NCBI GenBank assembly: GCA_022573715.1
Contig: JACZTL010000001.1
Coordinates: 124,001-188,000, forward strand
Direction of reading: 5' to 3'
DNA length: 64,000 bases
Source of the DNA: Bacteroidota bacterium
GTDB lineage: Bacteria > Bacteroidota > Ignavibacteria > Ignavibacteriales > Ignavibacteriaceae
Under the pieces are notes generated by a model. It did no database searches and was not told the DNA's origin. It saw only the letters and a list, made by a program, of their open reading frames with translations. Shown here piece by piece: positions 44,908-53,998 of the stretch. The translations under genes were made by a program, and so were the position numbers. Position 1 is the stretch's first letter. Every line of letters begins with the position of its first letter.

Positions 44908-44950
44908 GGGGTGTAAAGGTAAAAGAAAACCAATTTTACCCCTTTGGGGT
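44908..44950. terminator. Alternative hairpins downstream of the sigma-54 activator gene
   Basis: GGGGTGTAAA (44908-44917) can pair with TTTTACCCC (44934-44942), or ACCCC-ttt-GGGGT (44938-44950) can form a tight hairpin. On the minus strand the second is followed by an AAAATTGGTTTT stretch. They lie 72 bp past the activator's stop. A weak terminator or a switch between the two forms is possible. Nothing else is seen in the 302-bp gap apart from the promoter and palindrome. Confidence 0.35.
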
Positions 44951-45022
44951 TGGGGGCAAGAAATCGGGTTTCTAAATAATCTAAGTTTGTAATCTCGAAG
45001 TTGTTCCGTTTAAAGAAAAGTT

Positions 45023-46411
45023 TTAATTCTTATTCTTTTGCAATAATGAATTCAATTTGGGGCGAGAAACACCAAGTAATTGTGCAGCTTTTGTTTTATT
45101 ACCCTCGGTTTTGTTCAACACTTTTTCGGCATATAACGTTGTAAGTTCTTTCAAACCAATTCTTTCATATTCTAATTCAAGTCTGATAAACTGGGGTAAA
45201 ATCGATGTAGTATATATTTGAGATTGCATCTGCGGTTCTTCTTTTTTTTGCAGCACTGAAAAAGTATCAATTTTCAGCATTTTACCTTCGGAAAGCAAAA
45301 TTGCTCTTTCAATAGAGTTCTGCAATTCTCTTACATTACCAGGCCACTGATAATTTAACAAAAACTGTTTTACATTATCGTCATAACCATCTATAGATTT
45401 ATCGAACTGTGCATTATAAATATTTATAAAATTTTCAGTAAGCATAAGAACATCTTCTTCACGTTCACGGAGCGGTGGGAGTGTAATTTCAATTACATTA
45501 AGTCTATAAAAAAGATCCCTTCTAAAAAGTTTCTGTTCTATCATTAATTCCAAATTCTTATTAGTTGCGGAAATAAAACGTGCGTAGATGGAAATATCTT
45601 TCACGCCTCCCAATCTTCTAATTACTTTTTTTTCTATTGATCTTAACAACTTAGCTTGAATATTTAAACTGATATCTCCAAGTTCATCCAAAAATAATGT
45701 GCCCTTTTCCGCTAATTCCAACAGACCGTATTTCCTACTTTCAGCCTGCGTAAAAGCGCCGGCTTCATATCCGAATAATTCCGATTCCATTAATGAATCC
45801 GGAATTGCGCTGCAGACTATATCAATAAACGGGTATTGTTTTGTCGGACTGTTTTCGTGGATGGTTCTGGCAATCAAACTTTTGCCGGTTCCGGTCTCCC
45901 CCAATATCATTACATAAATATCTGTTTTATTAGAAATTTTTTTGGTTATTTCAATAACTTTTTTAAATGATTTTGAACTACCTATCAATTTTTCAATATC
46001 GTAATTATCATTCGCTAAATCACTTTCTTTTCTTTCTTTAAGTTTATCCGATTTTGAATTTATTATCTCCGAAAGAAATGCTACAAGTTTCGGCAGTTCA
46101 AAAGGTATTACAAATATTGAATAAAAGCCAAGCTTAACTAAAGAGCTAATTAATACTGCTTCATTTTTTTTTATAACGAAAATAATTTTGTTAAATGTAT
46201 CTTCTTTTAAATTAATAGCTTCGCGTACAAATGTTGAGCTAACTGAATCAACTTGTATAATTATTATATCATCTTCACTGTTTTCAAATTTCAGAGGGTA
46301 TTTTAATTCGATATTCTGATCTTTTATTTTAAGCTGATTTACTACCAAAGATATTGAAGACGTATCATTGGTATCGGAATAAACATTAATATTTACAGTA
46401 GTATCAGGCAT
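45023..46411 (-). CDS. Sigma-54-dependent activator with degenerate receiver domain
   Basis: 462 residues. Residues 1-118 resemble a receiver, but the acidic pocket is not evident and the KPF lysine is Ile102 (VIPF); Asp55 is the only candidate acceptor. The AAA+ domain has Walker A GETGTGKS (171-178), Walker B LFLDE (239-243), and the sigma-54 loop reads GAFTQA (218-223), not GAFTGA. A Fis-type helix-turn-helix ends the protein (NKTKAAQLLGVSRPKLN). Its ATG directly follows the TAA of the kinase gene, so it is probably that kinase's partner and the binder of the AGGTAAnnnTTACCT sites. Confidence 0.92.
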   Translation of the reverse strand: MPDTTVNINVYSDTNDTSSISLVVNQLKIKDQNIELKYPLKFENSEDDIIIIQVDSVSSTFVREAINLKEDTFNKIIFVIKKNEAVLISSLVKLGFYSIFVIPFELPKLVAFLSEIINSKSDKLKERKESDLANDNYDIEKLIGSSKSFKKVIEITKKISNKTDIYVMILGETGTGKSLIARTIHENSPTKQYPFIDIVCSAIPDSLMESELFGYEAGAFTQAESRKYGLLELAEKGTLFLDELGDISLNIQAKLLRSIEKKVIRRLGGVKDISIYARFISATNKNLELMIEQKLFRRDLFYRLNVIEITLPPLREREEDVLMLTENFINIYNAQFDKSIDGYDDNVKQFLLNYQWPGNVRELQNSIERAILLSEGKMLKIDTFSVLQKKEEPQMQSQIYTTSILPQFIRLELEYERIGLKELTTLYAEKVLNKTEGNKTKAAQLLGVSRPKLNSLLQKNKN

Positions 46412-49400
46412 TTAGTCTTTTAAAATTTTACTGATTGATTTTAGAACTTTTTGTCTTTGTGTTTCCGCCAAGTAATTTTGCAGCATTTTACTGTCCGTTA
46501 TTTTTTCCGCAATATGTTCAATTGTTGCTTTTGTAAATTGAGCAAATTCTTTTGCTTTTAATTTATTACCCCTATCAAAGTAATAATCCGACATTTTATA
46601 TAAAACTTTCCAGGTTAATTCGGTTATAGTGAAGTCTTCTATAAATTGATATACATTTTCAAAATATTCAATTGCAGAATTTAATTTTAAATCCGATTCT
46701 TTCTTAGCCAATTCGCCCAATAATAATTGTCTCCTTGCTTCAAAGTATTTATTCTTTGAACATAAATCTTTAAGGTTTTCGTTTTCTATTTCATCATATG
46801 CCTCTTTATATTTTCCGTCTTCAATATGAATACAAATAAGATATTCTTCTGCCTGGAAATAATGGAAAGTGTCTTCATTTGATAGGAATACTTCTTTTAT
46901 CTCTTTTAAGTCTTTTATAACATCCAAAGTGTTTTTGTCTTCAAAGTTTACAAGTAATTTTAAGTATCTGAAATTATTCTTGTTTTGTTCGCTTATTGAG
47001 TCTTTATTCTTAATTTGTTCAAATTCATTTATTGTGTTTTCTACTTTTGCTTTAGCACCGATAATTAAGTTAAGCTGCCCGATTAGAAAAAGTGTAGACA
47101 ACAATTCGTTTTCATTTTGGCTTTCAGAAAGTATATTTTTGGACAATTGCAGTTCTTCATCTGCTTTTTGATACTCACATATAAATAAATAATTTTCACC
47201 ACCTAAGTTCGATTTTATTATTCCCTGGTTTTGAACATCACCGATACTTTGAAATATTGAATAAGCCCTGTTATACAAGTCAACACTTTTTTTAAAATTA
47301 AATTGACCAAAATGATAAATTCCTAAATTCATTGTTAATAGGGCTTCATTTTCCAAGTTGCCTATTGACTTATTCAATTCTACTGCTTTATTCCAGTAAA
47401 GCTCCGCATTGGTGTAATCATTCTTAATATTATAAATATTGCCAATGTTATTTCCCATTCTTGTCAATAGTACTTTCAAATCTGCTTCTTGATATATTGC
47501 TTCGGCTTTTAAGAATAATTCAAGCGCTTTGTCAAAATCATTATTTTTATATATTTCCTTCAATGCAAGGGTTGCGTTAGCCCTTCCTTTTTCTTTCGGT
47601 AATGCCAATTTATCATTTATTACATCATTACAGATAACGGAAACATTTTCAAAATTATTCAAATCTAAATCAGCTCTTGCAATTTCAGAAAGGACGGTAT
47701 ATTTTTTTTCATTGTTATCAATATTACTCAACAGACTTTCAAGCAATTCTTTCCCTTTCTCAATTTCATCGGTTTCTATTAAAGAATGTCCTTTTGTTAT
47801 TTGCAGATCAATACTTACATCCTGATTGAGCAAATCAAAATCAATATTGTTTATAAAATCCAATGAATATTTATATTCGCCTAATTTATCGAGCAAAATA
47901 GCTAATTTATACATAATCAAATTTAATTTCTCTTCGTTTAACTCTAATTTCAGCATATGTTCCAGTATTTGTTTCTCATAAGAAAAAGCCGATATTCTTT
48001 CTGCTTCTTCCGCAACTTCTATTAAAATGGAATAACATTTTTCGTCTTCTTTTGCTAATTCATATTGACGTGCTAATTCATTTTTGTTAAAATCCGGTAA
48101 TGTGCTTTCAATGCTTACCGCTAATTTCAAATGATATTCTTCTTTTTCTTCAATTAATGAATTGATATATGATTTAAATCCATCAGAGGAAAACTGTGCG
48201 GTTCCGGTTATGGTGTACTGCTTTATTATTTCTTTTTTCTGTAAATCAAGTAATAATTTATCTACATCGAGTACGCTAATTTCCATTAATGCTGATAAAG
48301 CATTTGCACCGATAGTGATATCTAAAGCCGAAATGATTTTTATTAATTTATTTTCAGTATCGTTAATATCCTTTAAACGTATTTTATAAATTTCTTCTTG
48401 AGAACTCTTTAAAAGTTTAATTGCTTTTTCATCTTCATTTAATTTTACACCGTCTTTATCATACTGAAGTATATTAAGCAGCAGCATATCTTTAATAGAT
48501 GCCCTAATTCCGCCAGGCAGCAAATCAGCATAAAGCATAATTAAATTTTTAATTTCTTTTTTAGGGAATGATGTATGCAGACTTCTGTTTATTAACTGCT
48601 CTAACTGTTGATCTGTAAGCGGAGAAAGGTTCAACGTCAGCAAATTATGAACTTTATTGCTTACATCACTTTCATCTGAATCTTCAGTTAAAATTATTTT
48701 TATTTTGTTTACTTGTAAAATAGGTATAAGAGTTATTAGCGTATCATATGTAAAACGATCATATTTATTAAAATCATCCAGTATTAAAATAAAACTGCAA
48801 CTTGAAGCAATATTTGTAAAGATAATTTTTAATTCATCAATTAAATTTTCGGGTAATTCTTTAAAGAGATGTTCTACTTTTTTAAGGGTAACGTTATTTA
48901 ATCTGGAATAAACATATTCGTTATAAATTATCTGTTTGACTATAAATTTTACAAAAGAAGTGTTTGTTAAATTTTTGTTGTCTTTTATAATTATGGAAGC
49001 AGGTACTGTAGAATAAACCTCTTCCGCAACAGTTGATTTACCAGCACCGTCAGTACCTCTTACTGAAAAAACTTCGTTGCTTTTAGCATCATCTAAATAT
49101 TTTTTTAATATAGCAACTGTATCTTTTCTATCCGCTGAAACTTTTGCAGGCATCCATTGATTTGTAATTTCGTTATCAAATTTTACACTTAAATCTGATA
49201 AAACCTCCAAGCAGCTTTGGTATCTTTTTGCAGGATCTTTAACCAATAATTTTTTAACAATACTAATTGATTCATCAGAAAATTCACATTCGGGAAATTT
49301 AAATTCATTTTCTATTTGAGCTTTTAAAATATTCAGCTCATCATCTGTCTCAAAGGGAAAAGAATCATAAATAATTCTGTACAAGAGTATCCCCAGTGAA

Positions 49401-49984
49401 TACAGATCAATTCTATGGTCATAGTCTTCTTTTTTAAGTAATTCCGGTGCAATATATTGTATTGTGCCTGTGATTCCGGGAATCTTATCGTCAATAATAT
49501 GCCTCGCAAAACCGAGATCAATCAGTTTAATAACAGGTTGACCGTCTTTTTCTGCAACTAATATATTTTCCGGTTTTAAGTCATAATAAATGTAATTTGA
49601 TTGATGCAGGTAGTAAAGAACAGAACAAATTTGAATGAGTATGATTTTAAGTGTATCCTCGTTTTTACACCCCTTATAATCTAATAGTTCTTTGCCTTTA
49701 AAAACTTCCATAGTTATGTATTTGGAACCGATTTCTACATTTTGTTCGGGTGAACTATCAGAAACTATTGTTCCCAGTTCAATAGCATTTATAATATTGG
49801 GATGCTGAAGTTTTTGAAGAGTAAAATATTCTTTTCTAAAGGTATTAATTTCTTCTTCGGGAACTTTATTGGGTAATACTTTTAACGCTACGTCCTTTTC
49901 GGGAAAATCAATATCTTCGCATAAAAATACTTTACTTCTTCCCTCACCAAGAATGTTTTTAATTATATAACGTTCATTAATCAT
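46412..49984 (-). CDS. Ser/Thr protein kinase fused to a STAND-type ATPase and TPR array
   Basis: 1190 residues, soluble. The kinase domain is about 1-270: GEGRSKVF loop, Lys35 (VALKV), catalytic Asp135 in YIYYDLKPEN (HRD changed to YYD), metal Asp156 (DLG instead of DFG), and APEL. The ATPase is about 285-560: Walker A GTDGAGKST (310-318) and Walker B ILILDD (400-404). About 20 helical TPR-like units fill 640-1150, including NIGNIYNIKNDYTNAELYW. Same architecture as PknK-type kinases that switch regulators. It overlaps the permease gene upstream (ATGA) and abuts the sigma-54 activator downstream, which suggests it controls that activator by phosphorylation or binding. Confidence 0.9.
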   Translation of the reverse strand: MINERYIIKNILGEGRSKVFLCEDIDFPEKDVALKVLPNKVPEEEINTFRKEYFTLQKLQHPNIINAIELGTIVSDSSPEQNVEIGSKYITMEVFKGKELLDYKGCKNEDTLKIILIQICSVLYYLHQSNYIYYDLKPENILVAEKDGQPVIKLIDLGFARHIIDDKIPGITGTIQYIAPELLKKEDYDHRIDLYSLGILLYRIIYDSFPFETDDELNILKAQIENEFKFPECEFSDESISIVKKLLVKDPAKRYQSCLEVLSDLSVKFDNEITNQWMPAKVSADRKDTVAILKKYLDDAKSNEVFSVRGTDGAGKSTVAEEVYSTVPASIIIKDNKNLTNTSFVKFIVKQIIYNEYVYSRLNNVTLKKVEHLFKELPENLIDELKIIFTNIASSCSFILILDDFNKYDRFTYDTLITLIPILQVNKIKIILTEDSDESDVSNKVHNLLTLNLSPLTDQQLEQLINRSLHTSFPKKEIKNLIMLYADLLPGGIRASIKDMLLLNILQYDKDGVKLNEDEKAIKLLKSSQEEIYKIRLKDINDTENKLIKIISALDITIGANALSALMEISVLDVDKLLLDLQKKEIIKQYTITGTAQFSSDGFKSYINSLIEEKEEYHLKLAVSIESTLPDFNKNELARQYELAKEDEKCYSILIEVAEEAERISAFSYEKQILEHMLKLELNEEKLNLIMYKLAILLDKLGEYKYSLDFINNIDFDLLNQDVSIDLQITKGHSLIETDEIEKGKELLESLLSNIDNNEKKYTVLSEIARADLDLNNFENVSVICNDVINDKLALPKEKGRANATLALKEIYKNNDFDKALELFLKAEAIYQEADLKVLLTRMGNNIGNIYNIKNDYTNAELYWNKAVELNKSIGNLENEALLTMNLGIYHFGQFNFKKSVDLYNRAYSIFQSIGDVQNQGIIKSNLGGENYLFICEYQKADEELQLSKNILSESQNENELLSTLFLIGQLNLIIGAKAKVENTINEFEQIKNKDSISEQNKNNFRYLKLLVNFEDKNTLDVIKDLKEIKEVFLSNEDTFHYFQAEEYLICIHIEDGKYKEAYDEIENENLKDLCSKNKYFEARRQLLLGELAKKESDLKLNSAIEYFENVYQFIEDFTITELTWKVLYKMSDYYFDRGNKLKAKEFAQFTKATIEHIAEKITDSKMLQNYLAETQRQKVLKSISKILKD

Positions 49985-51261
49985 ATTATTATTCTACTAT
50001 TAAAATGATGTTCAATTTTTCTGCCCAATTCATTAGCAGTCAGTAAAGTTATAAAAAGCATTAAACCGGGAAATACTATCATCCACCAGGCAATTGTAAT
50101 ATAACTTTGTCCTGCTTGTATCATTCCGCCCCAAGACGGATAATTATTACCTGCTCCTAGTCCAAGAAAACTAAGTGCCGCTTCAGCTAAAATTACATTT
50201 CCGTAAAGAAAAACCAAGTTTACAACAACGGGAGAAATTATATTCGGCAGAACTTCTTTTGTAAGCAGTTTATAATTCGACAGCCCGATTAACTTAGCAG
50301 TTATAAAAAAATCCTTGGTTTTTAATTTAATAACTTCGGCACGAACAATCTTAAATAAGCTCATCCAGCCTGATGCACCGAGCACCAAAATTATTGAAAA
50401 AACAGAACTATCGAACATTGCTATTATGAAAATAATTAAAAAGAGAATGGGAAATGCCAAAAACATTTCCGTAAATCTGTTTAATAAAGAGTCAAAAAAT
50501 CCGCCTGCGTAACCTGCAATAAAACCAAGAATTATTCCGATAAAAAATGAAACAATAACAGCTCCAAGTCCTATAAATAAGCTTAATCTTGTACCATAAA
50601 TCAATCTTGATAAAATATCCCTTCCGTATTGGTCTGTACCTAAAATAAAAGTTTTGCTTTCAATTAAAGGTTTGCCTTCCACAAACAGTATTTTATCCTT
50701 TTCAATTTTTATCTCTTTGTTCTTCTGTATATAAATTACATCAGAGCCGGAAGTTTTAACACTGTTTACAAAAATAAAATCTTGGCTAAAAGATTTTTTA
50801 ATTACTTCATCTTTCTTTAAGATGAAGTAATCTAAATTGTTTTCTTGTTTGATTTCATTCTTCTTTAAAAACAATTTCTGTACAGTACTGAAAGGTGTTA
50901 GTAATTTTGTAACTCGTAAGTCTTTTTGAAAATTCGGATTTGAAGATGCTGTTAAAGGAGCAAAAATTGTGACAGCAAGCAACAAAGTCATAATTGCGAA
51001 AATAAACGTTAATTTGTCTTGTAAAATTTTTATTTGTTTATTATAAATCAAAATAAATACGGGGATAATAATAATCAGAAAAGTAGAAATTAAATAATCA
51101 ATAATTGAAATATTTATTTGTGTGTTTGCATGTTTGAAATCTGAAAATAACAATACAAGGAACAACCAAAGCATTTCAATTGAATTGACTAGCATCCCCA
51201 CATTTAATAGAATAATAACCCCTAATATTAAAATAATAAAATGCCAGAGTTTAATTTTCAT
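49981..51261 (-). CDS. Peptide/nickel-type ABC transporter permease (DppC/OppC-like) with large periplasmic insert
   Basis: 426 residues, longer than typical DppC (about 300). N-terminal membrane segments occupy about 1-110, then an inserted soluble region about 115-210 (lysine-rich, includes YILKKDEVIKKS-type sequence), then the canonical permease core: GTDQYGRDILSRLIYGTRLS and EAALSFLGLGAGNNYPSWG. It pairs with the DppB-like gene upstream (1-bp overlap). Its stop overlaps the kinase start, so transporter and kinase are co-translated. Confidence 0.9.
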   Translation of the reverse strand: MKIKLWHFIILILGVIILLNVGMLVNSIEMLWLFLVLLFSDFKHANTQINISIIDYLISTFLIIIIPVFILIYNKQIKILQDKLTFIFAIMTLLLAVTIFAPLTASSNPNFQKDLRVTKLLTPFSTVQKLFLKKNEIKQENNLDYFILKKDEVIKKSFSQDFIFVNSVKTSGSDVIYIQKNKEIKIEKDKILFVEGKPLIESKTFILGTDQYGRDILSRLIYGTRLSLFIGLGAVIVSFFIGIILGFIAGYAGGFFDSLLNRFTEMFLAFPILFLIIFIIAMFDSSVFSIILVLGASGWMSLFKIVRAEVIKLKTKDFFITAKLIGLSNYKLLTKEVLPNIISPVVVNLVFLYGNVILAEAALSFLGLGAGNNYPSWGGMIQAGQSYITIAWWMIVFPGLMLFITLLTANELGRKIEHHFNSRIII

Positions 51262-52247
51262 TAATTTATCATCTCTTTTAATATTCTTTTGTCCAATTTC
51301 GCTCTAACAATATCAGCAATTAAATTACTTAAAATTATAAGCACGCCCGCAACAAAAGTACAACCTATAATTAAAGGATAATCTCTTCCTAAAATTGCAT
51401 TTATTGCAAGTCTACCCATTCCGGGCAGACCAAAAATTACTTCCGTTATCAAAGCACCGCTCAACAATATTCCCAATTCAACACCGGCCACAGAAATCAT
51501 CGGCCCAATTGAATTCGGTATTACGTGCTTTTTTATTATTTCCTTTTCAGTTACACCGTAACTTCTCAGATTCATCACAAAATGCGCGTTAAAAGTTTCA
51601 TCTAAATTATCTCGTAAATATTTATAAAAGACTGCTATTCCACCCAATGATAATGTGATCAGAGGAAGAATTAAATGCGATGCATAATCACCTAACTGTC
51701 CAAAAAAAGAAAACGACTGATGATCAAATGATTTTAAACCCGAAGATGGAAAAAGATTAAGCTTCCAAGAAAATAAATAAACAAGCAAAACACCGATAAC
51801 AAACGAAGGCAAAGCATAGACCGAAAGGCTGAATTTTTTTATAAAATTATCTATCCAACTTCCTTTTCTTTTTATAGAATACAAAGCCAGGAACAAACCG
51901 AGTGAAATCTGAATTATAAAACTCAGCAAGGAAAAGATTGCGGTGAAAGGAAGATATTTACCTATAACGGAAATAACCGGCTCTCGGTATGTGTAAGATA
52001 TTCCTAAATCACCAGTGGAAAGATTAACTAAAAAATTCTGGTACTGTTTTAAAACCGGTTTATCAAGGCCGAAGGATTCTTTTACTTTTAATGCTAGCTT
52101 TGGACTTAATTTTGGTGATATAAATTTTTGAGTCGGATCACCCGGTGAATACCTCAGTAATACAAACAAAAAACTTAACATTAAAAGAAGTACAACTATA
52201 GAAGTGACTAATCTTTTGGTTAAGGATAAGATTATTTCCTTATTCAT
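51261..52247 (-). CDS. Peptide/nickel-type ABC transporter permease (DppB/OppB-like)
   Basis: 328 residues, six membrane helices. LLRYSPGDPTQKF, GDLGISYTYREPV and the C-terminal core GALITEVIFGLPGMGRLAINA are conserved DppB features, and the EAA-like loop SYGVTEKEIIKKHVIPNS contacts the ATPase. It follows the binding lipoprotein by 8 bp and overlaps the second permease by one base. Confidence 0.94.
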   Translation of the reverse strand: MNKEIILSLTKRLVTSIVVLLLMLSFLFVLLRYSPGDPTQKFISPKLSPKLALKVKESFGLDKPVLKQYQNFLVNLSTGDLGISYTYREPVISVIGKYLPFTAIFSLLSFIIQISLGLFLALYSIKRKGSWIDNFIKKFSLSVYALPSFVIGVLLVYLFSWKLNLFPSSGLKSFDHQSFSFFGQLGDYASHLILPLITLSLGGIAVFYKYLRDNLDETFNAHFVMNLRSYGVTEKEIIKKHVIPNSIGPMISVAGVELGILLSGALITEVIFGLPGMGRLAINAILGRDYPLIIGCTFVAGVLIILSNLIADIVRAKLDKRILKEMIN

Positions 52248-52255
52248 TTTTTATG

Positions 52256-53914
52256 TTATTTGTTAACAGACCAATTCCAACTGTAGTGAATAGGTTCAAG
52301 CGGTGTAATTTTTACGTTTTGTATTCGCTTGTTGTATGCAATTAAATTTTGTATCCAGTAAAGAAATGTTACAGGCTGATCTTTATGAATGAGAGCCTGT
52401 ATTTTTTTTGCTAATTTCGATTTTAATTTTTTGGATTTTACTTTTTTGTATTTCTCTAAATATTTGTCAACCATATCATTTTTATAGCTTGTAAAATTAA
52501 GCTGACTTGCTTCGGAACTTGAGTGCCAAAACGTGTATAGGTCCAGCGGAATGCCCACGACCCAACCAAGCATCCATGCATCAATTTCTTTTGCAAAAAG
52601 TTTCGGTATTAAAATCTGAAGATCCATTTTTTTAACATTAATATTTATCCCGATAGACTTTAAATTATTTTTCAGTAAAGTTGAAGCGAACTCTCTTCTC
52701 GGGTTGCCTGCAGTTATGTAAAACGGAAAAGAAAACTTTATACCGTTTTTATCCAGAATTCCGTCCCTATCGGTATCATTCCAACCGGCTTTTGCCAAAT
52801 AGAATTTCGCGGAATCAAGACTAAATACAAGGGAATTTAAATCTGAAAATGATGTTTTAAAAATCGGTGCAACCGGTCCAAATGCAACTTGTCCGTAATC
52901 GCCCAAATATTCATCAACTATTTCCTGCCTGTTAACGGCAAAGGTCAGAGCTTTTCTTACTAAAGGATCACCGAACAACTTATTTGGTACAAATTTTTTC
53001 TTCTTTTTAAATACTTTCGGATCAATATTATTCCAGCCGATATAATCATATTCTCTTTCGGGTAAAGGAGATATTTGGATAAAATCCAAAGATTTCAACG
53101 ATGGAAGATCATCGGTTCTAACATCCTCCATTAAATCAATTTCACCCTTTTTTAACTGTGTTAATCTCGAGTTGTAATCGGGTACAATCTTAAAAATTAT
53201 TTTTTGAATATTCCCGGGATTATACAAAAATGAGTTTTTATTTGCCGTTAGAATAATAGCCTGATTTTTATCCCATTTAGTAAAATTGAAGGGCCCGTTA
53301 GTAACCGGCGTAATTTCTTTTTCTAATGTTGTAAATTTTTTCCTATCAAGCTTACCATAAATATGTTTTGGAATAATGGGCAGATCAACATCTATAAATG
53401 AAGGAATGGAGTTCTTTTTAAATTTTATCGTTAATGTATACGGGTCTTTAATCTCAAATGTCTCATCTAATATTATGTGTTTTGATCTATGTAGGAAAAA
53501 ATTATCAAAAGTATCATAAAGTTTGCTTTGTATGTTTTCATGGGAATAAACATCAAAAGAAAAAACAACATCTTCGGCTGTTACTTTTTTACCGTCGGAC
53601 CAATTAACATCATCTCTCAAATAAAATGTTATAGCTGATGAATCACTATTCCATTGCCAGCTTTTAGCAAGCATGGGTTCGTAAATTAGAGTGCCGTTTT
53701 CATCGTCCCAATCGCTCTGTACTAATTTTAGATAAAGAAGCTCGCTAATGTTATTTTCATAACCGCTGAATGAAAACAAAGGGTTGAGTGATTCAATATC
53801 TGAATCAATGCCGATAATAACTTGATTGGAAACATGAGAGGATTTTTTTGAACAGGACGGAAAAATTATGATTAAAACTAAAAGTACAGGAATTATAAGT
53901 AAATTTTTCTTCAT
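52256..53914 (-). CDS. Peptide-binding lipoprotein, solute-binding family 5
   Basis: 552 residues from ATG 53914, which gives a clean signal peptide (MKKNLLIIPVLLVLIIIFPSC) with lipobox FPSC. An ATG 30 bases upstream would put a polar stretch before it. SBP_bac_5 features: NQVIIGIDSDIESLNPLFSF, the WSDGKKVTAEDVVFSFD block, LTIKFKKNSIPSF and LVRKALTFAVNRQEIV. Binds di- or oligopeptides or similar ligands outside the cell membrane. It starts a five-gene run (SBP, two permeases, kinase, sigma-54 activator). The signal sensed may be its ligand. Confidence 0.93.
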   Translation of the reverse strand: MKKNLLIIPVLLVLIIIFPSCSKKSSHVSNQVIIGIDSDIESLNPLFSFSGYENNISELLYLKLVQSDWDDENGTLIYEPMLAKSWQWNSDSSAITFYLRDDVNWSDGKKVTAEDVVFSFDVYSHENIQSKLYDTFDNFFLHRSKHIILDETFEIKDPYTLTIKFKKNSIPSFIDVDLPIIPKHIYGKLDRKKFTTLEKEITPVTNGPFNFTKWDKNQAIILTANKNSFLYNPGNIQKIIFKIVPDYNSRLTQLKKGEIDLMEDVRTDDLPSLKSLDFIQISPLPEREYDYIGWNNIDPKVFKKKKKFVPNKLFGDPLVRKALTFAVNRQEIVDEYLGDYGQVAFGPVAPIFKTSFSDLNSLVFSLDSAKFYLAKAGWNDTDRDGILDKNGIKFSFPFYITAGNPRREFASTLLKNNLKSIGININVKKMDLQILIPKLFAKEIDAWMLGWVVGIPLDLYTFWHSSSEASQLNFTSYKNDMVDKYLEKYKKVKSKKLKSKLAKKIQALIHKDQPVTFLYWIQNLIAYNKRIQNVKITPLEPIHYSWNWSVNK

Positions 53915-53998
53915 ATAATAATCTTTGAAATTATAAATATTCATATAATAGTACTTAATTTATTATTTTGTAGAATAAATACAATAACTAAAAACCAA

